Counted from the stretch's first letter, positions 30,485 through 42,718 are shown. The stretch: DNA of 64,000 nt from Phoronis australis (GCA_002633005.1 NMRA01000118.1:819416-883415), one strand, 5' to 3'. The notes: a model not told the origin generated them from the sequence alone. A program made the numbers and translations.

Positions 30485-31691
30485 CTATCGAAATCCAACA
30501 GTGGCATCCATCATATTATTTGGCCACGCGTTGGAAAACGACAGCCCGCCGCATCCGCCAAAGTGTAACTCGGTGAAATAAAATAACATGTCAGGGAAGT
30601 AGTGTGGGCTTGGAAGAGCCGTCTTCAACCAGTCGTCAACTACGTGTCCCGCTCCATGTATGGGTTGTGGATATTGTGATGGGTCAGCAGTCGAGAATAG
30701 GAAGTAGCTGTTGGGATTTGCGTCGCAGTTGGTGAAGGCAATTCGGTGCCCATTTGAGGTGATTCCTTGGACATTTTTGTTAGCAGCGAGACTGATTGGT
30801 AGAAAACCAATATACAAGTAAGGGGATGATGTAGTAGTTATCGGCTTCGCGTAATTTGTAAATGTATTAACCCCAGCAAAGATGTCGATTTCAGCGTACT
30901 CCTTCAATTGACTCAGTACCGTATACCGGGTGGATCTGTCCCTCATTCGGATGAATACCAGAACGTCACGTTTCTGTTTGAAGAACAGGGAGACATCCAC
31001 ATCGCCAATCGCCGCGTTCGATGATAATCTCATTAGGTCACGCTTTTGGATGAATGTGAATCCGCCACCTGCGATATTCATCTCGCAGTATGCAGCTACC
31101 ATCCCCACGTTTGTCTCAATGGCGTAGAAACCCGAGGTCGCGTTTGGAAATTCTAGTTTGTGATCAGCACATGAGGAGAAACTCTCGACACCAACTGCAA
31201 AATGAAATAAAAACTGCCAATAAATATGTTAAGCAATCACCAACTTACAAAACATTTGTCAGAGTCAGGTATTGGAAAACAAAAACATGAGTGCTATAGA
31301 CATTTTAGAACATCTTCTGGGATTGTCATTATTGTAATGGAGCTTTGTATTTAATTGTAAAGAAATGCATACAAGATATGAGAAAGTTGTGAAAATGTGT
31401 TTTGTCTCACTTAAGTAGATTGTCATGCATTCAAGTAGAAATTCGGCTATTGACATTTACGTAATTGTGTAATGACCAAATCTCCAAATAAAAAGTGAGT
31501 CGCAAATCATCCCAAACATTGACTTTGAAGCGTAGACTTATGCCTAGAAAACGGTCAATTATGTACTTAAGACCGGCGTTGGCCCGCTATGTTTCCAAAT
31601 AAAATAAGTTATCTGATACAAATTCACAAGATCACTTACTAATGCCCACTGTCACCAAGAAAAACAGCGAATTAAGGCTCTCTTTGAACAT
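30485..31691 (-). CDS. Secreted protein of unrecognised family with a fibrinogen-like N-terminal motif
   Basis: Two exons, 31691-31640 and 31194-30485, joined by a GTAAGT...TTTTGCAG intron, encode 253 residues. Residues 1-22 (MFKESLNSLFFLVTVGII) form a signal peptide. The start of the mature protein (SSCADHKLEFPNATSGFYAI, then VGMVAAYCEMNIAGGGFTFI) has the spacing of fibrinogen-related and collagen C-propeptide-like modules (SGFY-I, YC-M, GGGxT), but the GGW-type fibrinogen core does not follow. Later landmarks are FTNCDANPNSYFLFSTADPS, GHVVDDWLKTALPSPHYFPD and FYFTELHFGGCGGL. One N-glycosylation site (NAT) is visible. TATA-like and poly(A) signals at sensible distances support a complete, compact gene. 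I infer an extracellular protein; I have seen similar uncharacterised invertebrate proteins but cannot name the family. Confidence 0.8.
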
Positions 31692-31740
31692 ATTGACGGC
31701 CACACGAGCTGTGCACTGGCTGAATGGCTGGAACATGCGC

Positions 31741-31746
31741 TTATAA
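31741..31746 (-). promoter_or_regulatory. TATA-like box of the 30485-31691 gene
   Basis: TTATAAG on the minus strand about 50 bases before the ATG, a distance that leaves a 5' UTR of some 20-25 bases. Position and motif only; no other promoter element was checked. Confidence 0.4.
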
Positions 31747-31749
31747 CTT

Positions 31750-34700
31750 TGTTCGCGCCGATAAGAATGCAACCCCATTGCGACTGAAGCTCCGGACGAT
31801 AGCAAATGTCCGGGGGTGTTATCTCCTCAAAGGCGAGGTCTGTGAAACTTTATCTCAGACCCAAGAAGCATGAATTTTGCTTTACGAAAGAGCATGTCTA
31901 TAAATGATAAACTCCCAAGTATTGTTTGTGTGAATAGTGAGAGTAATTTTACTTATAGACCCTAGAACCCTATAAAAAAAGCAAAAATCAGAGCGTGTCT
32001 AGATCTTGAGTGATATTAAGGCTTGGACAATCCAGTTACAGTTTGAAGTTTCGAGAAGTCCACGCACGATAAATCGAATGCAAAGTATCTATTCGCTAAA
32101 CACAGCTCAAGTGTGAGGCCCTGTCGTGTTTGGTCACGTTATCCCTCTTACCCGGTGTGCATGATCTAGGAGTGGAAATCTCTTACATCACACAAAAATC
32201 ATTACAAGGGATCTTAGTTGAGACCCTATTTGGGACTGTTTCATGCAACCCGGCACAGATCTCCAATCACATGGTAGGCACTCTAGCCACGGACAATATT
32301 AGGACAAGTGACCGAAATGAGCAATTCAATTTTTGAGCGCGGTCGCTTGTACAGCTATTGTCTGTGGCAAGGGTTTGGTGTGCTTGGCAACAGTTTATGC
32401 GTACGTGGAGAGTGCGCAGCTGTGGTAAAATTTGGTTTGGAATCCCTCTGTGTTTTGAGAGAACAGAAACCTATGCCTGAGTTTTGTTTTTTTCTCACAA
32501 AAAGTGGTGTGCACAAAATATCCACGGCTATGATGGCTTTTTGACTGAATATGAAAAACTCGGTGTTGTAATGTTATTCAGAAAATGTTATCGCATTCAT
32601 AAAGTTGGTATTTCTTGGGACGTTAAATTCACGATGGGTGGCCCAACTTGCCTTGTCAGTCGAACATCCGTCGCAGACTACGATTATGATGAGACGAGTC
32701 GTTGATTGGGATGCAACACGTGTCGATAAAAATGGCGGACATACGTGTCAAAATTAGCTCAAAATAAAGTATACAAGGAATTATAGAATCCCCACCAATT
32801 TTTGAGGCTTTAGTTGACGTTTTTCAGACAAGAGCTGTCAATTCCGAAAAACGAAGACAGCAGAAACATGCGAACTCCAAGTTATTACCGCCAAATATGT
32901 TATTGTTCGACGCATTTACGTGCGTGACTGCACGCTCCCAATGCCACCAGATGTCCGCACACGAGTAATAAAATCGCTTCGTGTGACATGGATAATGATG
33001 CAGTACACATACATTTTCTGGTCTTGGTGTCATTACGAACTCTTTTGGGAATAAATATATGCATAAGTCCGAATGACAGATACGTAATCGAGATGGGTCT
33101 GCATCTCATGTCTTTAATTCTAACTTTGTAAGCTTTATACTGGTAAAATATCTAATTAGCACAAACACCAGACTTCGTAAACGATGACACATTTTCAAAG
33201 AAAAACCGACAGATCATCAACTGAATATGACTTTATATGAATATAAAATTGTAGTCACAAAGCATTGACAGGAATAGATTGGTCATAGCTTTCGCAAGCC
33301 AGATAGACACGCTTCGAATGCGCTTTGTTTAGACTTGATAATTAATCTACAAACGGACAAAAATCAAGAGAAATTGACGCAGAAGCAAACGTTCTGTCGA
33401 GACCAGTGGTTGGGGAGATGGACAGTCACCTCAGTGATACCTCTTCAGGTCAATCGCGGTAAGTTTCAAATACTGATCTAAAATATTACTGACACAAATA
33501 CCAGCATTCAGAAGATGCACGTACACTGTATTAGAAGGATGGAAGCCAGCTAGGAAACCAACAGGAAATGATTCAAACCACAGAAAATCATGGTCTCAGC
33601 GCTAGAGTCTGGCCTGTCGTATTCTTTGTAAGCGAGATGGACATAGAGCGGGGACAACTCGTCTATACTCAAAACTCCAGAATTGAGCAAAAGCCATCAC
33701 GCACATACTTAAGTTCGAGTGACAGAAGTTGTCCTCGGTAAGCGTGATGGACACGTACCCGAGGTCTCTACAAGTGGATCACAAAAAGTTTCAGATAGAA
33801 AGATATGTATGTTGAACAGATAAAAATTCCATAATACTGAAGCGGGACTGAGACGTACTCGGGAGAATATCGTCAGAATCACTGAGCTCGGAAATGATCC
33901 TATGCAAGGTGAACTGACATGCACTTAGAAAAGGGTCGCAACAGTATAGATCAAAATATAGTCTGATAGATTATATTCATCGTAAACCACAGGTAAAAGT
34001 ATGGAACTGAAGACAAACCTCGGGATTTTGACGAAATTTCCAAGAGGTTTTGCCCATGTCATGAACCTGAGACTCGTGTAGGATTCTCTATTTATGCCCT
34101 TTTCGTTGTTTTTACCAGCATTCATTGCCATGTTCGCTGTATGTATTTTGTGAGTACTATCAGGAAGAAAAGCATTTTTGCTGAAGATAATGTTTTCTCA
34201 TTTTAATCCTTGATAAATATATATTATTCAAACTAAGTAGGTAAGTGTAACTAATTTACGGGACGAGATGCACACATCTCATGTTCTACTATTGCACCTG
34301 TGTAAGAGCTTGAAATCCGTGCAAACTCTTTTGAATAAAGCCATTGAACGCTTAGTACGTACTTAAAATCTGTGATACTTTATAGACTTTTTACAAAATC
34401 CCAATTTATCAGATCACAAATAACTTGACAATACTATTAATGCACCCACACTTTACTTTGTCTACCAGACAACAACGTGTGAAAAACTCCTACTAAAATT
34501 ACACGCACTATTTCAACAAATAACTCGGATACAAATGTGGATAAATGGAGAAGTCTGCACGCATGACTTAAGTTATTATCCTAGAAATATACAGAGATCA
34601 ACCGTTTTCTTTGTTTGTTATATTGACACTTAGATAATTAATGCAAGTTATTGTTCCGTCGTGGTCAGTTATTGGTAGAACACGGGTGCCTCATACATGT

Positions 34701-35560
34701 GTCTTCCCCACCCTGGAGTAGCTAACAGTGTACCGTGTGTGTTACTATATGTTTGATATCAGTTCGTTTTTAAGATTATATATTTTTGGTGGAAACAAAG
34801 TACTGGCCAATACACTGGACGCAATTGATTAGAGGTAAGAAAGAACTTGGATTGTTAGAAGACTGTTGAATATCAATGTTTTGGCAATCAGTCGAGTAAT
34901 AAAATCAGGGAGCAAGCGCCACCTACTGCACGCTTACATGTACATCTTGTTTTAAAGTGGGTGCCTGAATCAACAAGTGCTCTGTGTGCACGGAGAGGCA
35001 AACAAACGACTCAGTTTTGGAGACGAATATTGATTGTGCAATGCTACTTGAAACTAAAAAACACCAAGGAATTGCAAAGACACAATTAATCTTCCGGAAT
35101 TAATGAACAACGTGTTTAATTTAAAGACAATTCCCTTTAGATCTCCTGTTTGTGAATTTAAATAACCAATCTTGTTACTATAGGTCGCTAAACGATGCAT
35201 TTTATTGTCACAGGAATTGGGAAATCTTGTAGAACTGTCCGAATGTCATCGATATCTTTGAGAGTTATTTTACATATATTGGCAGAAATCGTCAAGTGTT
35301 CTTTGCTATTTGGAGATGTAAGGCCAGCTGCAACATGAGCGATTACAAAAGTACGGCTTAGTGATCTTATTGATACGACGTTGATTACAATCACTAACCA
35401 GATTCAACACACACGTAAGCACGCACGCACGCACACACACAAAAAAACAAACGTGCGCCCCGTTTCACCGTGAATCTTTGCATACGCGAGTGTGCTGTTT
35501 GCCTGCTACTTGAACCGTTTCAAGGCTTCGCCATGCATTTTGGAAAAGTAGGTCGTGCTG
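31750..35560. other. Intergenic region, nothing recognised
   Basis: Short reading frames only (for example 32308-32544, 33709-33924, 35188-35394), none with a recognisable domain. A CA-rich microsatellite (GCAC then ACAC) lies at 35408-35446. Confidence 0.5.
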
Positions 35561-35567
35561 ATGATTT

Positions 35568-35573
35568 TTTATT
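35568..35573 (-). terminator. Candidate poly(A) signal of the 36127-36744 gene
   Basis: Minus-strand AATAAA about 555 bases after the stop codon, the nearest canonical hexamer I found on that side. Confidence 0.4.
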
Positions 35574-36126
35574 TGTGTACATTTAGAGTTACAGTGACTT
35601 ACTACAAAACAGTTTCACAAGATATTATCAGTACAATATAAGCGTAACGTTACAACACATGCATACATGTACAATACCAAAAGAAAGGAGCAGAAAAAGT
35701 GTGAGGCCTATCAGTATGAGGCGGAGTACGCCGTAAACTTGATCTAGTGTTACAAGTGATTGATCCCCTTGTGCGACGGGACCTTTCCTTCATTGAACAA
35801 ACTGTTACAGGCAGACAATTTTGGAAAGAATCATAGTTTTTGGATACTCCACGCCAACTGAATGATTAGGTGAAGGCATCCCCCAGGTGAGCGCGATATA
35901 TGAATTTCGGTACTTGTAAACTTATTGAATAGATCTAAAAGCAATTTAATGGAAAATACGTACAAAAAAACACAGCGCCAAGCCCACTGGAGGGTCTGAT
36001 TATCCCAACCGTACTAACGTATGATTTCAATAACAAGGCAGATGAACAAAATGTTTCTCTAATAGACAAGGCTTTGTTATCAACCGTTCATGGAACACTT
36101 TTAGTCATCTGTGACTAAAAAGTACC

Positions 36127-36744
36127 TTACGAAACCAAGCAACACAGCAAGGCAATGATTGTCAGAAACGTGATGCCAATCAGAGTTCTTCTCGGTGCTG
36201 CATTTGTGCATGGTTTGTCCGCGGAAGGTATTCTCTGCGGACACTCTGGATAGGTGGCGTTAGCTGAACGATCACTCGGTTCCCTCGGATTTTGGAGACC
36301 ACAGACTTCATAAGCGAGTTTAAAGTTTTCTTTCGTGGGCTTGAAAGCTAAATCTTGACTAACGCCGACAAGGTGATATTCAAAGTTCCCATTTGTTTTG
36401 CGCGATAGGCCCACTATCGCCTCTTCGCCAGGGTCCACCACGGTGCTGTAGCATGAGTGAAGAGGAGCAACAAACTCAACCGTTATATTTTCTGAAAAAT
36501 CCTTGTTATCTCCTTTGATGATACAGTAAATCCTGAATACCATATCAGTGCGATTCATACCCCCAGTAGTTGCTACGACCTCATATCGCCCAATATCTTT
36601 GCCGTAAACAACTATGTCGGAGCGATACAATATCCACTGCATACTTCGGGAAACCCAATCTTCGGTGGGAGAGCAACCTTGAGCAGACAGCGCCAAGGTC
36701 CCTACTGCCGTAAGGGCAATTAGTCCCCAGCACTGCATCTTCAT
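36127..36744 (-). CDS. Small secreted, possibly GPI-anchored protein; CCDC3 N-terminal-like
   Basis: 205 residues in one coding exon. The start is the ATG at 36744, just after a plausible acceptor (TTTCAG, exon from 36776). Residues 1-23 are a signal peptide (WGLIALTAVGTLALSAQG). The body has cysteines at 24, 74, 98, 148, 168 and 179 and N-glycosylation sites at 64, 86 and 162. Residues 187-205 are hydrophobic and run to the very end after a short polar spacer (TNAAPRR), as in a GPI signal or C-terminal membrane tail. The order W-x-IL-x4-DIVVYG, FRIYCIIKG, ITVEF and SCYSTVVDPGEEAIVGL resembles the N-terminal module of CCDC3, a secreted protein family. That link is from memory of the pattern and is tentative; the coiled coil of CCDC3 is absent. 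Role unknown. Confidence 0.75.
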   Translation of the reverse strand: MKMQCWGLIALTAVGTLALSAQGCSPTEDWVSRSMQWILYRSDIVVYGKDIGRYEVVATTGGMNRTDMVFRIYCIIKGDNKDFSENITVEFVAPLHSCYSTVVDPGEEAIVGLSRKTNGNFEYHLVGVSQDLAFKPTKENFKLAYEVCGLQNPREPSDRSANATYPECPQRIPSADKPCTNAAPRRTLIGITFLTIIALLCCLVS

Positions 36745-37713
36745 TACGACAACAAGGCTGTCAAATGGAATGGTACCTGAAAGATTCAGAAAAATCATTG
36801 ACATACACATCATGCACTCACATACCAGGGGTAAATTCAGGGAGCTTGATCACGTTTACACGAAACAGTTTCACTCGGACTCGACTGCGTTCCCTAAAGT
36901 TTTGGCGCATTCGTGGTCTTAGTGTATATTGACTTTTTATACTAGTCTTGTCTTAATTGCTACGTCAACTTTTTCCTTTGGTATTTGAAGCAAGACTAAA
37001 CTCCATGTTGGCTTTTTTTCAGAGGAATGCCTAACCATGGAACGTCTGATCCCCGCCCAGTTTTCAGATTTTTCTCACACGCACTGAACCGGACACAGCT
37101 AGGAGCCCTACGGACACGACCCGAACAGTACGTCCCGTGGAGACTGATTGAGCCCCGTGGATTCTGGGGAAGTTATGGAAGAGAAGATCGGTGGAGAAAA
37201 GACGTGGCAAGCAATTGATTAGACAGCAACCACCGTACGTCTCTAGGTGGCTCAGTCGACGGTGGTCACTGTCTAGTGATGGATGTATCATCGTACCTGG
37301 GAAATGGCCTACTCGAAAAGTCGCTAAAAATGAATTGTGGACAAATAATGGAGTAAATATCACCTAAAGGTAAACACAAAAATAGGTAAAAACAATGCCT
37401 CAATCGTGAAGCCAGGCAGGGCCGTGATGATTTGTAAACTCAGAGATCGGACTATACCGAGGGAAAATCCACGCTCAGCACTGATGATGTCTCCGGTTGG
37501 CATCAGACGATGGTATAGTGTGAAGTTGAGAACAAAATCACCAGCCTAGGGCGCAGGGCGATATCTAGGTGGGATTTGAAATTCGTCATATATGCGCCCA
37601 ATGTAATGTGAAATCAATCAACAATACTACAAACGTATATGTGCGACCTTATCGAAACGCAAGTCAAATAAGCAAAAGGGTCTAAGTCGCCGGAAACAAA
37701 ACTAATTACGTAC

Positions 37714-37790
37714 CGCGGTCTTCTCGTGTCGCCTGAGACTGTTCCACACTCTCAGTTCACCCTTTAATGAATGAACCTCGTTGTCTCGTA
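37714..37790 (-). promoter_or_regulatory. Candidate promoter and noncoding first exon of the 36127-36744 gene
   Basis: On the minus strand a TTAAATA box (about 37790) is followed some 75 bases later by a strong donor (GCG|GTACGT at 37714-37713). Splicing this to the acceptor at 36777-36778 would give a short 5' UTR exon and a ~940-base intron. Inferred from signals only. Confidence 0.3.
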
Positions 37791-37799
37791 TTTAAGGGT

Positions 37800-39362
37800 A
37801 CGAGATGTAACGCCTCCTCCTCTTGTTTAGTAGGCCCGTAGTGTCAGGCTCCTACCGGCACGGGTGTACATCACGACTAAAAATACTTGTGAATAAGAGC
37901 TTATAGTCACTGGTTGAATGTAGGTCATCGCCAAACGTGATCGAGGTCAAGACACAGGTAAACAATACACGGAGATTTCGATCAGTACTGAGCTCAGCTG
38001 TTTCCATTACGGCGTTTTCTCGTTGCTCCCAACTTGTTCGATTCTATAGCCCAACAACAAGTTGGGAAGTTTACCCATGTAGCCAATATCTTACACGACT
38101 GATTAACCCCATAAACCAATAGCATTTCTGAAATCTTCGTCAAATGGTGATCATTAGTTTTTGAATCGCCAAAATCGCCCAAGTGCAACGGAAAGTTACG
38201 ATAATCTATTCTTTCCGAATGTACCAATTCACTCTCTGGGTTTGACGGTGTTCACATGTGGTCTGTAATAAGCCTGGTAGATAATTGGGCTGCCTGTTGT
38301 CATAACAGACAAAAGACTGTGCTTGGCAAGCGCAGTTAACAAAGGAGTTAGATGTTATCACAGCTCAGTCACAACCCTCTACGTCTTGTAAAGTTACCGA
38401 ACGGAAAAACGCCGTCATGGCGGCTAGAAAAATTTAGCCCGTGGTTTTTACGGCGATATGTCGCACAGCCGGGTCTCGCGAATTTGTGCTTTGCTAATGA
38501 TGATTCAGCATGATTGACTGAACTCTACCCAGGTGTGGTACATGTATAACATTCGCGAGCTCTGGCGGACCCGCCCCGCCTGGATTAGACATAATGTTCT
38601 AGTGGGGGTGGCCGTCGCCGGGGTTATCCAGAAAATTAGCGCCGGCAACGGATACAGCCCATCCCGAGGCGCACTCGGATGGTGAAAAACCCGCCGTGAC
38701 TACTCCGAAGGCCGACTAATCAGTCCGCAGAAACCGCGCTATCCGAAGACTCCGAAACCCACTCACGCCTCACGCCGTTTAACATCAATATGGTTTTCTT
38801 TAGGGCAAGTGAATTCAAAAAACTTCGATACCAGTGATAGTAACTGCTAAGGCAGCCGAAACGGCGGAAGTCACTGGACTTCATTGTCCAGCAAACATTT
38901 TTTTTTGTAGCGAGAGTGAAGGAACAACCCATCTCCGTCTTTGGGAGAAATATATAGTGAAGGTCGGGTACAAATTCCAAACAAGCACGGTAGCAATATT
39001 TTTTTTCGGAGTAGTGGTCTTTCGGAATCAGTTCCAGGGCTTACGTAGTTCGAATTGGAATCCTGTGTTACCGGGGACAGTCGTGCTGTATTCGTTGAGC
39101 AACTTAGATCACCTATAAAGGTTTGGTCATGCGCCAAATATTCGTTGAAGAATCTTTCTTAATATACGCATTCTGACCGCTTATGCTGCTTTATCTGCCA
39201 CAGTCACTGGCTTTGCCGCGGATATTTCTTCGCTGTGGGAAGTGTGAACGCAATGTCGTATCTTATTGATATTGCCCTTTTTCATAAGACCTTAGGCATG
39301 TACATGTACGTGCCACCTCACAGCAGTGAGAAAGTGCTGGCGTAATAATGGCAGGAAAGGTG
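37800..39362. other. Intergenic region with a CpG-rich patch
   Basis: No gene recognised. About 38560-38780 is much richer in G+C and CpG than its surroundings (GCGCCGGC, CCCGCCGTG, CCGCGC strings). Frames across it are open in short stretches only. It could be a promoter-like island or a fragment of a GC-rich repeat. Confidence 0.4.
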
Positions 39363-39366
39363 TTAA

Positions 39367-40705
39367 AGGCGAAGGCAACCTTTTTTCATGTCATTTTTAG
39401 CAAAAAATGGGGTTCGTTGATTATCCCAGACATATTTTTCACTTATTTACAGCTTTTTGTAAGTTAATTAATTACTCGTCGTCTACTGTGGAAGTGACGT
39501 TTTGGGAGGCAAGAATTTCGCGCCAATATTAATTCTTTTCATACAGTCTGACTGTGAGAGCAGTAGTCGAGTCAGTCATTGTTCTACCTCGGTTGTGATA
39601 AGTTCGGTCGTCGTTTGCTTTTGTTTACGAGTCAGTCAACATGCCACGCTGTTGCTGCCTACTGAGTAGTACTCATTATCGTCTCACGTACAGAGGAAGA
39701 ACTGTTCCACTTGCCCGAGTGTCCCGCGACACACTCCCAGTGGATGGTGACCTGAGCACGCAAACTGCTTAAATATCCCGCCGTCACACACGTGGCACCT
39801 TCTAAATAGCTCCAATACAAGTCCACAATAAACTTATCAAAACTTAGGCTCACGGATCTGTTCATTGGATGACGAACTGTCCTTTTCACTGGGTGTCAAA
39901 CTGGGCCTGCATTCACTCCCACTACTCAACATCGCTGCAGGGCTGCTTACTGGCTCTGGGCTAGAGACAACAGCACACGGGGAATCACTGCTAGTTCCTG
40001 GAATTGCACGCTATGGGGTACGTATTCGGAGGCATGGGCGACAGAGTAGATGAAGTGCCTCCAGTCACTGTTTATAGTGGCCACAGCTCGCTAGGCTTCT
40101 TGCTTCAAAAACGCACTTCTCGGGGGTGGCGACGGGGCACTGCCAAGAATCAACAGCGACGATATGGAACCCTTTAAGTTCTTCAGGCGTTGTTTCGCAG
40201 GGACCTTCATCAATTCAGCGTACATATCTCTGTCGTAATCTGACCGATGAAAATGATTGCCACTACTTTGTACGTTGCGTGAACGGGTAGCGCTGCGTTC
40301 TTCACACGAACGAGCTAGCCAAGTACGGCGAAGTGTGTCACCCTTCGGAAAGCGATGCAAAGGACCCAAAGCGCGCGTGCCGGAGACGATAATGTGTAGG
40401 CCTACATCCTGGTACACAGCAACAGTGCGGCATGTTGACTGACTAGTAAACAAAAGCAAACGACGATCGAACTTATCACATCTGAGGTAGAACAATGACT
40501 GACTTGACATGCAGCTCTCACAGTCTGATTGTATGAAAAGAAATTGGCGCGAAATTCTTGCCTCCTAAAACGTTACTTCCGGAGTAGAGGACGAGAGATC
40601 AATTAAATTACGAAAAGCTTTAATTAAGTGAAAAATATGTCTGGGATAATCAACAGCTAGACCTTATTTTTGCTAAAAGTGACATGAAAAAGGTTGCCTT
40701 CACCT
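39367..40705 (-). mobile_element. Kolobok-type DNA transposon remnant, 1339 bp, with TTAA target duplication
   Basis: Both ends are bordered by TTAA (39363-39366 and 40706-40709). The element starts AGGCGAAGGCAACC, and the reverse complement of its right end starts AGGTGAAGGCAACC. The inverted arms run for roughly 300 bp at high identity and share blocks such as GATTATCCCAGACATATTTT and GTCGTTTGCTTTTGTTTAC. The arms reach into the start codon region of a THAP domain on both sides. TTAA duplication plus a THAP-type transposase identifies the Kolobok superfamily. The coding part is broken and most of the catalytic domain is missing, so it is non-autonomous. Confidence 0.85.
39660..40433 (-). 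pseudogene. Decayed THAP-domain transposase of the Kolobok element
   Basis: Reads from the minus-strand ATG at 40433 as MPHCCCVPGC, the zinc-binding start of a THAP domain. After a frameshift come HRFPKGDTLRRTWLARS and NHFHRSDYDRDMYAELM, matching the second half, but the usual Cys before the zinc-binding His region reads Gly. Further on, in another frame, DKFIVDLYWSYLE and VTIHWECVAGHSGKWNSSSS match the cysteine/histidine region that follows THAP in this transposase family. At least two frame changes and stops make it non-functional. Confidence 0.75.
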
Positions 40706-40709
40706 TTAA

Positions 40710-41457
40710 AACATTTTTATACCAGTAGGTTGAAACTGTCCGTCCAGCTATACAGTGTAAGTTCACACGCCTGTGATCTGAGGCACTCGACGCGAATTGT
40801 CCATCACACCTTATCGTCATCTGTCAATAGGGCACGGCTATTTCGAAAGACACCAGTCGGACTCAGTAACTCATTAATCGATTACAAGGCAGTAATGTAA
40901 AGCCCACTGGTCTCTGCGAATACGCTAGTACGAAGCTGCACCAGTCCGAATTTCGGACTCCGGTGTATATTTCATATTTTTACATAAACATTGTATAGTG
41001 GAAAAAATACTTCGATTGTTGGTCTCAGTGGAACACGTCTACCGAAGACAACTGTTCGCCTGTTCGAGTACTAATACACTTCGTGTGGGTTTCCTTCGAG
41101 TAGACGGGGAGACCGGGGCTATTTCGGTCCCGGGGATAGTTGAGCCACCGCCCCAACCTCCGCTATTATGTGCACTTTCAACCTCAGTCATTTTGAGCAA
41201 TCACGTGACTTGTACCACTACACTAAAACCACGCTGGTCCAAGTGTTTTTCTTGATCTGATAGGCAACGATTGGTTTTTAACCCAGGTGAGTAAATTTTG
41301 GAGCTTCACTCGATTCAGTGCTGGCCATAAGCCGTGAGCAGTGATGTAAAATTGTTTTGTTCGTGGGTTTTAACAACAGCTTGCTCTTCAAGACAAGCCA
41401 TGTGTTTTTTCAGATTCCTCAGTGATTGATGAGGTAATCTCGTGTGTTTTCCATTTA
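40710..41457. other. Spacer between the two DNA transposons
   Basis: No gene recognised. A stretch near 41112-41150 has paired CGGGG/CCCCG strings (ACCGGGGCTATTTCGGTCCC) that may belong to another element end, but no partner was found. Confidence 0.4.
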
Positions 41458-41852
41458 GGGCCGAACTTGCCCCGTTCACTTTACTTGTGATATATCATCA
41501 ATAATTTTTTTTTCAGAAAATTTAATTAGTAGTATTCTTCCTGAAATTGCCCAAACTCATCTTAAATATGTTTCTTTTGTAGCGCATTGTCATTTTGTAG
41601 GTTTGTGAACAGAACATGTGATTTTTAAACGTAAATACTTTTATGGGCACTAGAAATGTGAAAGTGTTTTACTCTATGTCTGATGCGAAGCCACAACGGG
41701 TTAAAAGTAAGCCGTCTGGCTTGTGATCTACATTTGCGGGGTATCGTCTGTCTTGAACAAATAAAATGCCAAGTTTTAATTATCATTTGTTTATCTTTTT
41801 CAGAGTTTTTCCCTAACCATGGATCGACATTACTACAAAAGAAAAACTAAAT

Positions 41853-42123
41853 CAAGAGAACCAGATACTGGGCAGCGGTCAGACCATCCCACCCTTCTTG
41901 ATTTATTTTCGAGTGCATTATAAGGAATACTTTATAAATGAAGCACCTGCTGGCTCAAAAGGAACCGCTCATCCATCAGGCTGGATGACAGTTGACAACT
42001 TCACCATGTTTCTTCTGAATTTCGTTGAAAATGTCAAACCATCAAAAGATGCTCCCGTACTCATTCTTCTTGATAACCACGATTCACATCTATCCATCAA
42101 TGCCTTGGACTCAATTTACGAGG
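41853..42123 (+). pseudogene. pogo/Tigger DDE_1 transposase fragment
   Basis: The open frame from ENQILGSGQTIPPFLIYF through HPSGWMTVDNFTMFLLNFV to APVLILLDNHDSHLS is the middle of a DDE_1 superfamily transposase. LDNHDSH includes the second catalytic Asp. The N-terminal DNA-binding part and the first catalytic Asp are not found upstream, and the frame leaves the family match after SIYE at about 42121. Confidence 0.85.
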
Positions 42124-42718
42124 TTCAGGCGTTAGCGCTCATTACTATGGGGCAGTTTGTAAGACCCCAGAATCGCCTACCCAACCTGAGCAATCCCTGG
42201 GGTCAGATTCAGCAGCCCGTGATTGTCGATAATCAAGGAAAAGGGTCGTTTTTCGTCACCCGTGTGTCTGTTCATGAACATTAGGCCTACATTCCTAGAA
42301 AACAGCATCTTCTACTAACTCCTCGTTGTACTAAATCATTTGATTCGGTTCGCAATGCCCTACCCCATATCATCAATAGCCTTCCTGAAAGTGTTTCCCA
42401 AAAATTTTTTACCCATTCGTTATCCCCTGTTATCAATTATTTTAAAAATGTTTGTTTTGAAAGTTATGAACTTGAGTGCATTATTCCCAACTGCTTTGTG
42501 TGTAATTATTTTCGATAATCTCTCCTAGTCTTTTTACAAGTAATTTTAAATTACATTATCACCTAATTTTGTAATTCTGATTATCTATAACACTGTATTT
42601 TTTATTCTCTGGTGGCTCCTTCAGGTCCTTCACAGAATCTTTATAAGCGTAGATTTGAATTAATTGTATTTTTGTCGTAACGTGAAAAAAGTGTATTACT
42701 ACTACTACTACTACTACA
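42121..42718 (+). mobile_element. Probable nested 5'-truncated LINE tail ending in (TAC)n
   Basis: The segment separates the DDE fragment from its C-terminal partner. It contains a frame (RCTKSFDSVRNALPHIINSL then PESVSQKFFTHSL) like the conserved tail of CR1/jockey-type reverse transcriptases, followed by AT-rich 3' sequence and a (TAC)n run at 42697-42718, as many LINE 3' ends have. No clear target duplication was found. Confidence 0.4.
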
